Below, in pieces: positions 18,159 through 25,788 of a DNA stretch of 64,000 nucleotides. Source of the stretch: Mesorhizobium sophorae (GTDB lineage Bacteria > Pseudomonadota > Alphaproteobacteria > Rhizobiales > Rhizobiaceae); contig NZ_NNRI01000001.1 in NCBI RefSeq assembly GCF_002270415.1, positions 372,001 to 436,000 of the forward strand, given 5' to 3'. The first letter of the stretch is position 1; the number at the start of each line of letters is the position of its first letter. The translations under genes and the position numbers were made by a program. The notes below the pieces were generated by a model, which was not told where the DNA came from, made no database searches, and was given only the letters and a program-made list of their open reading frames with translations.

Positions 18159-19667
18159 TTGAGTGATATAGTTGATCTCTTTGTGATTGGCGGCGGCGTC
18201 AACGGGGCCGGCATCGCGCGTGATGCGGCAGGTCGCGGGCTGTCCGTCATCCTGTGCGAAAAGGACGATCTGGCGCAAGGCACCAGCTCTCGCTCCGGCA
18301 AGCTGGTGCATGGCGGCCTGCGCTATCTGGAATATTATGAATTCCGGCTGGTTCGCGAGGCGCTGATCGAACGCGAAGTGCTGCTCGAGGCGGCGCCGCA
18401 CATCATCTGGCCCATGCGCTTCGTTCTTCCGCATAGCCCCGAAGACAGGCCGGCGTGGTTGGTCCGGCTCGGACTGTTTCTTTACGATCACCTTGGCGGC
18501 CGCAAGCGGCTGCCGGGAACCAGGACGCTCGATCTCAGAACAGCGCCGGAAGGGGCGCCGATCAAGGACGAATTCAAGCGCGGTTTCGAATATTCCGACT
18601 GCTGGGTCGACGATGCGCGCCTTGTGCTGCTCAACGCCCTGGACGCCAGCCAGCGTGGCGCCAGCGTGTTTACGCGGACCGCTTGTGTCGCCGCCCGCCG
18701 CGAAGACGGACTGTGGTCGATCGACATGCAGGATGGCCGCACGGGCGCGGTGACGAAAATCCGCGCGCGGGCGCTGGTCAATGCGGCAGGGCCGTGGGTC
18801 AACGACATTGTCAGCCGCGTCGCCGGGCAGAATTCCACCCGCAATGTTCGGCTTGTAAAGGGCAGCCATATCGTCGTGCCCAAATTCTGGGAGGGACGGC
18901 AGGCCTATCTCATCCAGAACAGCGACAAGCGGGTGATCTTCGTCAACCCCTACGAGAACGATCTGGCGCTGATCGGCACGACCGACATTCCCTACGAAGG
19001 CAGGCCGGAGGAAGTGGCCGCCGAGCCAAGCGAAGTCGACTATCTGATCAAGGTGGTCAATCGCTATTTCAAACGACAGCTGACACCACGGGACGTGGTC
19101 TACAGCTTCTCCGGCGTGCGCCCGCTCTATGATGACAATGCCGATAATCCGAGCGCGGTGACGCGCGACTATATTTTCGAACTCGACGCCCCGAGCGGCA
19201 GCGCACCGCTGCTGTCGGTGTTTGGCGGCAAAATCACCACCTTCCGCAAGCTGTCCGAACATGCGCTGGAAAAAATCCAGCCGTTCTTTCCGGCGATGAA
19301 GAAAGCCTGGACTGCCAAAATTCCCTTGCCGGGGGGCGACCTGCCGAACGCAGACTTCGAACAGTTCCTGGGCGACCTGCACACCGAGTTTCCGTGGCTC
19401 GGCCCGTCGCTGGTGAAGCACTACGCTCGAAGCTATGGCACCCGTGCCAGGCAATTGCTCGCCGGCACGCAAAGCGAGGCGGATCTCGGCCGCCGCTTCG
19501 GATCCGACTTTTATGAACGGGAGGCAAAGTTCCTGGTCGACACCGAATGGGCCGGCACATCAGCCGACATACTGGAGCGCCGCACCAAACATGGCCTGCA
19601 TATCGATGCAGCCGAGCGGAAGACGTTCGAAGACTGGTTCGGCAACATCATGGCGGTGGCGGACTGA
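18159..19667 (+). CDS. eryB: L-erythritol-4-phosphate dehydrogenase EryB
   Basis: A 502-residue GlpD-family flavoprotein with dinucleotide motif GGGVNG at residues 11-16 and SGKLVHGGLRYLEYYEFRLV. EryB oxidises L-erythritol 4-phosphate to L-3-tetrulose 4-phosphate. I start it at the TTG at 18159, which has AGGAG 7 bases upstream (18147-18151) and begins SDIVDLFVIGGG; the longer open frame overlaps the end of eryA. Its stop overlaps the eryC start in the sequence TGATG. Confidence 0.92.
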   Translation: MSDIVDLFVIGGGVNGAGIARDAAGRGLSVILCEKDDLAQGTSSRSGKLVHGGLRYLEYYEFRLVREALIEREVLLEAAPHIIWPMRFVLPHSPEDRPAWLVRLGLFLYDHLGGRKRLPGTRTLDLRTAPEGAPIKDEFKRGFEYSDCWVDDARLVLLNALDASQRGASVFTRTACVAARREDGLWSIDMQDGRTGAVTKIRARALVNAAGPWVNDIVSRVAGQNSTRNVRLVKGSHIVVPKFWEGRQAYLIQNSDKRVIFVNPYENDLALIGTTDIPYEGRPEEVAAEPSEVDYLIKVVNRYFKRQLTPRDVVYSFSGVRPLYDDNADNPSAVTRDYIFELDAPSGSAPLLSVFGGKITTFRKLSEHALEKIQPFFPAMKKAWTAKIPLPGGDLPNADFEQFLGDLHTEFPWLGPSLVKHYARSYGTRARQLLAGTQSEADLGRRFGSDFYEREAKFLVDTEWAGTSADILERRTKHGLHIDAAERKTFEDWFGNIMAVAD

Positions 19668-20605
19668 TGGCTTTCACGCTTTCCCTCAACACCAATCCGC
19701 TGGTCAACCGCTTTGCCGATCCCGATGACCTGATCGATGCCATTGCCTATGGCATCGGCATCCGCGACGTGCAGCTGACGCATGAATTCGTCAATCCGGG
19801 CTGGCCGGCGGCGACGATTGCCAAATTCCTGCGCTTGTTCAACCGGGCGCTTTCGCGGACCGGCGTCAGGATCACCTCCGGCATGACCGGACCCTACGGC
19901 CGGCTCAATCATTTCGGCCATCCGGATCCCGATGTCCGGCGCTACTATGTCGACTGGTTCAAGACCTTCGCCGACATTTCCGCCGAACTCGGTGCTCCAG
20001 GCATGGGCACGCAATTCGCAATATTCACCTACAGGGACTTTGACGATCCGCAGCGGCGCGCTGCACTTTTCGACATCGCGCTTGAATGCTGGCGCGAGGT
20101 GGCCGAACACGCCAAGGCGGCGGGGCTGACATACCTGTTCTGGGAGCCGATGTCGGTGGGCCGGGAATTTGGTCACACCATCGAAAGCTGTGTCACGCTG
20201 CAGAGTGCCATCGATGCGGCCAAGCTGCCGATTCCGATGAAGATGATGGTGGATATCGACCATGGCGACGTCACCTCGCCAAAACCTGACGACACCGATC
20301 CTTATGCTTGGGCGAAGGCATTTCCACTGCAGTCGCCGATCATCCACATCAAGCAGTCTTCGATGAACAAGGGTGGACATTGGCCGTTCACCGCTGCCTA
20401 CAACAAAGACGGCCGCATAGTTCCGCAGAAGCTGCTCGACACCGTGCGGCAGGGTGGCGGAACCGACAACGAAATTTGCCTTGAACTTTCCTTCCGGGAG
20501 AGGGAACCGGTCGATCATCAGGTTATCGAGATGATCCGCCAGTCGGTGGATTTCTGGGCACCTTACATCGACAGCGGGCGCGACAGTCTCAAGCCTCGGG
20601 CCTGA
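19667..20605 (+). CDS. eryC: Tetrulose-4-phosphate racemase EryC
   Basis: A 312-residue member of the xylose-isomerase-like TIM-barrel superfamily. In Brucella the purified enzyme converts L-3-tetrulose 4-phosphate to the D form. Metal-site type residues are visible in FWEPMSVGREFGH, MVDIDHGDV and HIKQSS. The ATG at 19667 overlaps the eryB stop by one base (TGATG), a coupling signal. The longer frame upstream is antisense-like shadow of eryB. A 62-base gap separates it from tpiB. Confidence 0.92.
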   Translation: MAFTLSLNTNPLVNRFADPDDLIDAIAYGIGIRDVQLTHEFVNPGWPAATIAKFLRLFNRALSRTGVRITSGMTGPYGRLNHFGHPDPDVRRYYVDWFKTFADISAELGAPGMGTQFAIFTYRDFDDPQRRAALFDIALECWREVAEHAKAAGLTYLFWEPMSVGREFGHTIESCVTLQSAIDAAKLPIPMKMMVDIDHGDVTSPKPDDTDPYAWAKAFPLQSPIIHIKQSSMNKGGHWPFTAAYNKDGRIVPQKLLDTVRQGGGTDNEICLELSFREREPVDHQVIEMIRQSVDFWAPYIDSGRDSLKPRA

Positions 20606-20667
20606 ACGGATACGTCGCCTGAAGCCGTCGCCGATGGCGGCCGCAAAAGGATCGAAGGAGAAAAAGA

Positions 20668-21435
20668 ATGGCCCCATATTGGGTCGGCACGAGCTGGAAG
20701 ATGAACAAGACGCTGGCGGAGGCGCTCCAGTTCGCCGATGTGCTGGCGGCGTTCGTGCCTGGTTTCGATCAGGCGATACAACCGTTCGTCATTCCGCCGT
20801 TCACCGCCGTGCGCGAGGTCAAGGCGGCGCTGGCCAAGACCCGCGTGAAGGTCGGCGCCCAGAACATGCATTGGGCCGACGCCGGCGCCTGGACGGGAGA
20901 GGTTTCGCCGGTGATGCTCAGGGATTGTGGGCTCGATCTGATCGAACTCGGCCATAGCGAGCGTCGCGAGCATTTCGGTGAAACTGATGTGACTGTCGGA
21001 TTGAAGACGGCGGCGGCGGTCAGGCACGGCTTCGTGCCGCTGATCTGCGTCGGCGAGACGCTGACCGAGCGCGAAGACGGTAGCGCCGATGACGTTTTGA
21101 CCGCGCAGGTTCTCGGTGCGCTGCAAGGTCTGAAGGACGCTGAACTGTCGGCCGAAATCCTCTTTGCCTACGAGCCTGTCTGGGCGATCGGCGAGAAGGG
21201 CATCCCGGCCAGCGCCGACTATGCCGACAAGCAGCAGGCGCTGATCAAACAGGTCGCCGCAAGCCGGTTGCCGAACGCGCCGCCCGTGCTTTACGGCGGC
21301 AGCGTCAATCCCGGCAACGCGGCCGAACTGATCGGCCAGCCGCATGTCGATGGCCTGTTCATAGGCCGCTCGGCGTGGCAAGCGGAAGGCTACATTGACA
21401 TCCTGAAAAAGGCGTGGGCCGCCATCGAGCGCTGA
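20668..21435 (+). CDS. eryH: D-3-tetrulose-4-phosphate isomerase (TpiA2/TpiB, EryH)
   Basis: A 255-residue triosephosphate-isomerase homologue. The TIM catalytic set is kept: K11 in SWKMNK, H96 in ELGHSERR and E169 in AYEPVWAIG. Loop 6, normally GTGKTA, reads GEKGIPA here, consistent with a changed substrate. In Brucella, TpiA2 (EryH) isomerises D-3-tetrulose 4-phosphate in erythritol breakdown, and rhizobial tpiB is needed for growth on erythritol. A GGAG ribosome site precedes the ATG. It lies within the ery operon, directly before rpiB. Confidence 0.92.
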   Translation: MAPYWVGTSWKMNKTLAEALQFADVLAAFVPGFDQAIQPFVIPPFTAVREVKAALAKTRVKVGAQNMHWADAGAWTGEVSPVMLRDCGLDLIELGHSERREHFGETDVTVGLKTAAAVRHGFVPLICVGETLTEREDGSADDVLTAQVLGALQGLKDAELSAEILFAYEPVWAIGEKGIPASADYADKQQALIKQVAASRLPNAPPVLYGGSVNPGNAAELIGQPHVDGLFIGRSAWQAEGYIDILKKAWAAIER

Positions 21436-21467
21436 CCGTTACAGTAAGAAGCAAAGGAGTTCATTCC

Positions 21468-21905
21468 ATGAAAATCGCACTCGGAGCCGACAGCGCCGGC
21501 AAGCCGCTGCTCGACGTCATCGCCAAGCATCTCGCCACGAAGCCGGAGCTGCAGGTGATTGATCTTAGCCAGGCCGGATATTACGCCGACATCGCCGCCA
21601 AGGTCGGGCACGAAATTCTGGACGGCAACTACGACCGGGCCATCCTGTTCTGCGGCACCGGCATTGGCGTCAGCATATCCGCCAACAAAGTCCCGGGGAT
21701 TCGCGCCGCATTGACCCACGATACCTATTCCGCCGAGCGCGCCGCCAAGTCCAACAACGCACAGATCATCACCATGGGCGCCCGCGTCATCGGTCCCGAA
21801 CTGGCGAAATCGATCGCCGACGCATGGCTGGCCTCGGAGTTCGATCCGAACGGCCCCTCCGCCGCAAACGTGCAGGCCATCGACAAGCTCGACAGCAAGC
21901 GCTGA
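21468..21905 (+). CDS. eryI: D-erythrose-4-phosphate isomerase (RpiB family, EryI)
   Basis: A 145-residue RpiB-type isomerase with the nucleophile region [14 protein letters not shown] (C62) and [18 protein letters not shown] near residues 83-100. The usual GxDHxG near the N-terminus is GADSAG here, so the histidine is replaced by serine. EryI performs the last isomerisation to D-erythrose 4-phosphate in Brucella. The ATG at 21468 follows AAAGGAG; the frame extends upstream into tpiB but without homology. It is the last gene of the operon and converges on dhaL, with 19 bases between them. Confidence 0.92.
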   Translation: MKIALGADSAGKPLLDVIAKHLATKPELQVIDLSQAGYYADIAAKVGHEILDGNYDRAILFCGTGIGVSISANKVPGIRAALTHDTYSAERAAKSNNAQIITMGARVIGPELAKSIADAWLASEFDPNGPSAANVQAIDKLDSKR

Positions 21906-21924
21906 AGGCGGGACTCGCTCCTGA

Positions 21925-22566
21925 TCAGCCGGTCAGGGCGATCCGCATCGCCTCGATCACGGATACGGCGGACGCGGCGCCTGGGTCCATATGGCCAAGC
22001 GAGCGTTCGCCGAGGCGCGACGCCCGGCCCTTGGCGGCGATCATCGCCTTGGTCGCTTCCGCACCTGACTTAGCCGCCTGGGCAGCAGCCTCGAGACTGC
22101 CCGCCAGACCCTTGCCGGAGGCCAGCGCCTCGCCCGCCGCCTGCGCTGCCGGACCCCATGCATCCATCATCGTCTTTTCGCCCGGCTCGGCCTTGCCGCG
22201 ATCCTGAATGCCCTTGGCCATGGCCTGGAACATTGCGACGGCGTCGGCGTCATCGAGCGACGTCTTGCCCTTCACGGCTGCCGCGCCGCGCATGAACGCA
22301 GTGGCATAGAGCGGACCCGAGGAGGCGCCGACGGCATTCAGAAACGACTTTGCCGCGGTGTTCAGCAAGGTGGTGGGATCGGTGGCTCCGGTGTCCAGTG
22401 CCGCTACCGCATCACGTGCCGCGGAAAATCCGAGCTCCATCGCAATGCCATGGTCGGCGTCGCCGATAATACCGTCAAGTGCGCACAGCCGGTCCCTGTC
22501 TGCTGACATCGCGTCCGCGATGGCCGCGAACATGCCGGCAAGGCGGGCGGTGTCGATTGTCGTCAT
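21925..22566 (-). CDS. dhaL: Dihydroxyacetone-kinase-type ATP-binding subunit DhaL
   Basis: A 213-residue DhaL-domain protein. The metal/nucleotide motif LDGIIGDADHG lies near residues 29-39, then NAVGASSGPLYATA and near the C-terminus GERSLGHMDPGAAS. DhaL supplies ADP or ATP to the DhaK subunit for phosphorylation of short ketoses. No DhaM phosphotransferase gene is nearby, so the pair probably uses ATP directly. It lies downstream of dhaK across an 82-base gap that carries a palindromic repeat. Confidence 0.9.
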   Translation of the reverse strand: MTTIDTARLAGMFAAIADAMSADRDRLCALDGIIGDADHGIAMELGFSAARDAVAALDTGATDPTTLLNTAAKSFLNAVGASSGPLYATAFMRGAAAVKGKTSLDDADAVAMFQAMAKGIQDRGKAEPGEKTMMDAWGPAAQAAGEALASGKGLAGSLEAAAQAAKSGAEATKAMIAAKGRASRLGERSLGHMDPGAASAVSVIEAMRIALTG

Positions 22567-22600
22567 GTCTTTGTCCCTTGCCGCTGAAGGTCTATTGTTT

Positions 22601-22650
22601 GACCATGAACTTTTCCGAAAACCGGAACCCCACTTTTCGGGATCATGGTC
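22601..22650. repeat. 50-bp palindromic intergenic repeat between dhaK and dhaL
   Basis: The element is bounded by perfect inverted ends GACCATGA (22601-22608) and TCATGGTC (22643-22650), with an inner arm pair around CCGAAAACCGG and CCACTTTTCGGG. I recognise this as a kind of dispersed palindrome common between genes in Mesorhizobium and related genomes. It abuts the dhaK stop codon and could act as an mRNA stem-loop between dhaK and dhaL. Confidence 0.75.
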
Positions 22651-23657
22651 TAGCCGGCGCGAAACATGGCGCAGTCGCAGGGGTGGTCCAGCATCGCCTG
22701 CAACTCGCCGTCGAGCCGATGTAACGTGATTGAGGCCCCGGCCATTTCGAGTGAGGTGCAGTAATTGCCGACCCAGGTTGCGTGAATGGACACACCGATG
22801 TCATCAAGCCGGCGCTTCACCCGCCGGTTCATGATGTAGAGTTCCATCAGCGGCGTCGAACCGAGCGAATTGACGAGCACGGCGACCTTGTCGCCGCGTG
22901 CCGGCGCCATCTCGTCGAGGATCTTGTCCAGCATTTCGTCGGTGATCTCGTCGGCCGTTTTCAGTTTTCCGCGCGCGATGCCGGGCTCGCCGTGGATGCC
23001 CATCCCGATCTCCATCTCGTCAGGCCCGATCTCGAAATTCGGCCGGCGGGTCTGCGGCAGCGAACAGGGCGACAGCGCGACGCCCATGGTGAAGGTGTGG
23101 TCGTTGGCTTTCCCGGCGATGCGCTCGCATTCGTCGAAGGACAGCATCCGGTCGCAGGCAGCACCGGCCGCCTTGAAGATGAAGAAATTGCCGGCAACGC
23201 CGCGCCTCTTGTGCCGCTGGTCGCGCGGTGCCGAGGCGACGTCGTCGGTGCTCAGCACCGTGCGCACCTTGATGTCGTCCATATCAGCCATCTCGGCCGC
23301 CATGTCGAAATTCATCACGTCGCCGGCATAGTTGCCGTACATGAACAGGACGCCGGCGCCGCCACTGACCGCCCTGGCGCATTCGAGGATCGGGTCTGGC
23401 GGCGGCGAGGCGAAGACGTTGCCGATGGCCGCCGCATCGGCCAGCCCCTTGCCGACGAAGCCAAGAAAGCTCGGCTCGTGCCCCGAGCCGCCGCCGATGA
23501 CGAGGCCCACCTTGCCTTGGCGCGGTCCGTCGCGGGCGATGATCGAGCGTGAACTGCCGTCGACGCTCTTGAGATGGCGGGGATGCGCGGCCAGGATGCC
23601 TTCCAGCATCTCGTCGACGGCGCGGTTGCCGTCATTGATGATCTTCTTGGTCTGCAC
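22650..23657 (-). CDS. dhaK: Dihydroxyacetone-kinase-type ketose-binding subunit DhaK
   Basis: A 335-residue DhaK protein. GGGSGHEPS is at residues 55-63 and the substrate-linking histidine is H222 in GIHGEPG, both as in E. coli DhaK, where this His forms a hemiaminal with dihydroxyacetone. I use the GTG at 23657 as start because GGGAGG lies 6 bases upstream and the sequence then begins QTKKIINDGN as in other DhaK proteins. The location beside eryH and eryI suggests the ketose may be erythrulose rather than dihydroxyacetone; that is inference from context and from the L-erythrulose kinase known in mycobacterial threitol breakdown. Confidence 0.9.
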   Translation of the reverse strand: MQTKKIINDGNRAVDEMLEGILAAHPRHLKSVDGSSRSIIARDGPRQGKVGLVIGGGSGHEPSFLGFVGKGLADAAAIGNVFASPPPDPILECARAVSGGAGVLFMYGNYAGDVMNFDMAAEMADMDDIKVRTVLSTDDVASAPRDQRHKRRGVAGNFFIFKAAGAACDRMLSFDECERIAGKANDHTFTMGVALSPCSLPQTRRPNFEIGPDEMEIGMGIHGEPGIARGKLKTADEITDEMLDKILDEMAPARGDKVAVLVNSLGSTPLMELYIMNRRVKRRLDDIGVSIHATWVGNYCTSLEMAGASITLHRLDGELQAMLDHPCDCAMFRAG

Positions 23658-23800
23658 CCGCAGCCTCCCGATTTCGATATTTTTGCAGATAGTACCGGGT
23701 GTTATCGGGATTTCCACCCGGCAAAAAAGCATTTCACGCGTTGCGGTGTTCGCGCGCCGCCGTTGTTGACAAGCATGCCTGGACGGTTGCGATCCAGCGG

Positions 23801-24577
23801 CTAGCCAGCGGCGCGCCCCGCCGACCTGCCTGTCCGCGAAAACGACGTGCGAAGGCGATAGCGGTCGCCGGCATATCGGATTGTCGACGACAGTAGCGGC
23901 CGGCCGGTCGCATCGACGATGAGCTGACGCATCACCAGGGTGGATTTGCCGACGTCGATGTCGAGGTGGCGCGCAAGGGTAGGATCGGCGCCACGCGCCT
24001 CGATCGTGGTTTCGGCGCGCGCCAGATCAACGCCGGCATCGATCAGCAAGCCGAACAGCGACGCGGTGCGGAAGTCGACGCGGCCGAGATCGGGGACGAG
24101 GGCGAGGGCGAAGAACGAGGTGTCGACGGCGACCGGTACCTGGTCGAGGCGGCGGATCCTTTCCAGGTGGAACAGCGTCGCGCCGGGTGCGATCGACAGC
24201 TCCTCGGCCTCGTCCAGCGAGGCAGGTGCTTCCTCGGCGCGCAACACGTCGGAGGAGGGCGCCAGACCGAGACGCCTGGCGGTCTCGCTGAAGGATTCCA
24301 GCGTGTTGGGAAACTCCTTCGGCACCTTGGCCGAAACATACCAGCCGCGCCCGTGCGAAGGCGTCAGCACGCCTTCTTCGACAAGACTTTGCAGGGCCCG
24401 GCGCAAGGTCACCCTGCTGATCGACATGCGCGTGAACAGATCGCGCTCGGGCGGCAGCCGCGCGCCCGAAGCAAGCCTGCCGGCGGCGATCTCCTGCAGG
24501 ATCGCATCGGCCGCTTGTCGCCAGAGCGGTTCGGGTCCGTCCGACTGCAGTGGCGAGCCCTCCATTTCAGTTACCAT
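23801..24577 (-). CDS. GntR-family regulator with UTRA sensor domain
   Basis: About 258 residues with an N-terminal winged helix-turn-helix (about residues 15-80, RMSISRVTLRRALQSLVEEGVL) and a C-terminal UTRA ligand domain ending LRTSFSRTG. UTRA proteins often sense phosphorylated or amino sugars. The start is uncertain: ATG at 24577 (used here) or 24565; both overlap or touch the end of the Gfo/Idh gene. Overlap with that gene suggests it governs the amino-sugar-type cluster at 24567-32061, although dhaK lies just downstream on the same strand after a 143-base gap. Confidence 0.85.
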   Translation of the reverse strand: MVTEMEGSPLQSDGPEPLWRQAADAILQEIAAGRLASGARLPPERDLFTRMSISRVTLRRALQSLVEEGVLTPSHGRGWYVSAKVPKEFPNTLESFSETARRLGLAPSSDVLRAEEAPASLDEAEELSIAPGATLFHLERIRRLDQVPVAVDTSFFALALVPDLGRVDFRTASLFGLLIDAGVDLARAETTIEARGADPTLARHLDIDVGKSTLVMRQLIVDATGRPLLSSTIRYAGDRYRLRTSFSRTGRSAGRAAG

Positions 24578-25610
24578 CTGCCCTGATCTTTTCCCAGACG
24601 CCCGTTCGCATCGAACGGTAGCAGGCGTCAATTACGTGGTTGACGATGACGCCATCCTCGAAGGTTTCCAGTGGCGTCGTCCCAGCCGCGAAGTGTTCCA
24701 CAAAATGCCGCATCTGTTGTGAAAAACCGTAGGCCCGGGTCTCCTCGGGCACCGGATAGACCCAGCCGGTCTCGGAATCCGCCTTCTCGACGAGGTAGCC
24801 CACCGGCTTTTCGATAAAACCCCAGACCGGGCCGACGGATGTGTCGGTGACGATACGGCCGGCCGAGCCAACCAGTTCATGGCGAAGCTGCATGCCGCCT
24901 TTTTCGATCCACGACGATTCGATCGTCGCGAGCTGGCCGCCGGCGAATTTCAGCAGCGCGATCGCCGTGTCTTCCCCGGTTGTCTTATCACCGTGGACCA
25001 GCGTTGCGCCCCACGCCATCACCTCGGTGATCTCGTTGTCCTTGCCGAAGAAGTGGCGGGCGCTTTCGACGGTGTGGCAGCCCATGTCGAGCAGGGCGCC
25101 GCCACCGGCCAACTCGGCGTTCCAGAAATGCGGCGCATGCGGCCCCGAATGTGCTTCCCGGGCGCGCATGGTGAGGAGATTGCCGATGCCGCCCGCCTGT
25201 ATCATCTGGTGGGCCTTGGCGATGTTGGGTGAAAACACGGCGCATTCGGCATAGCCGTGCCAGATGCCGGCCCGCTGGACGATATCGAGGATTTCCTGCG
25301 CGTCCTTGCCCGTGCGCGCCAATGGCTTGGTGCAGATGACGGCCTTGCCGTGCCTTGCAGCGGTCCTGACGGCTTCGAGGTGGATCTCGTTGGGCAGCGC
25401 GATCACCACGAGCGCGACCGCCGGATCGGCACACAGGGCGTCGATATCCTTGTGGGCGGTGACCTTTGGACCCCACTTTTTCGCGAAGGCTTCGGCGCGC
25501 TCGAAGCTGCGCGAGGAGCAGGCCACGAGTTCGGCATTGCGTACGTCGAGCAACGAGTCCGCATAGGTCTCGGCGATGAAACCCGACCCCAGAATTCCAA
25601 CTCCAATCAT
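24567..25610 (-). CDS. Gfo/Idh/MocA-family NAD(P)-dependent oxidoreductase
   Basis: A 347-residue sugar-type dehydrogenase. The Rossmann start is GVGILGSGFIAETY at residues 3-16 and the family EKP-like motif reads CTKPLART near residue 90. It probably oxidises or epimerises a sugar or sugar derivative in the cytoplasm. The ATG at 25610 has GGAGG 5 bases upstream. It is divergent from a sugar importer operon with SIS and ROK genes and overlaps a GntR regulator, so it likely belongs to the same pathway. Confidence 0.88.
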   Translation of the reverse strand: MIGVGILGSGFIAETYADSLLDVRNAELVACSSRSFERAEAFAKKWGPKVTAHKDIDALCADPAVALVVIALPNEIHLEAVRTAARHGKAVICTKPLARTGKDAQEILDIVQRAGIWHGYAECAVFSPNIAKAHQMIQAGGIGNLLTMRAREAHSGPHAPHFWNAELAGGGALLDMGCHTVESARHFFGKDNEITEVMAWGATLVHGDKTTGEDTAIALLKFAGGQLATIESSWIEKGGMQLRHELVGSAGRIVTDTSVGPVWGFIEKPVGYLVEKADSETGWVYPVPEETRAYGFSQQMRHFVEHFAAGTTPLETFEDGVIVNHVIDACYRSMRTGVWEKIRADGN

Positions 25611-25788
25611 CAAGTCCTCCCAAATTTCTTGCCGTCGGTTTGGTGGCGCCCAGTCCGGACAACGACCATACAACAGGAAAAGACAACACAATACCACTTG
25701 TCACAACATGTATCAGTAGGTATGGTCCCAGGCAACAGTGCAAAATCGTGAATCCACACGGGGCACCATCTTGAGGGAGAGCAGGAAA
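25611..25788. promoter_or_regulatory. Divergent control region with GACCATAC/GTATGGTC inverted repeat
   Basis: An 8-bp inverted repeat, GACCATAC at 25664-25671 and GTATGGTC at 25720-25727, brackets an AT-rich stretch holding TTGTCACAA (25698-25706). It lies between the Gfo/Idh gene and the binding-protein gene. It is a plausible operator set for the GntR/UTRA protein, by inference. Confidence 0.5.

Noticed and set aside
23695..23721. CCGGGTG/CACCCGG inverted repeat upstream of dhaK as terminator
   Set aside because: The A/T tract is on the wrong side for a leftward terminator; it might be an operator, but nothing supports that further.
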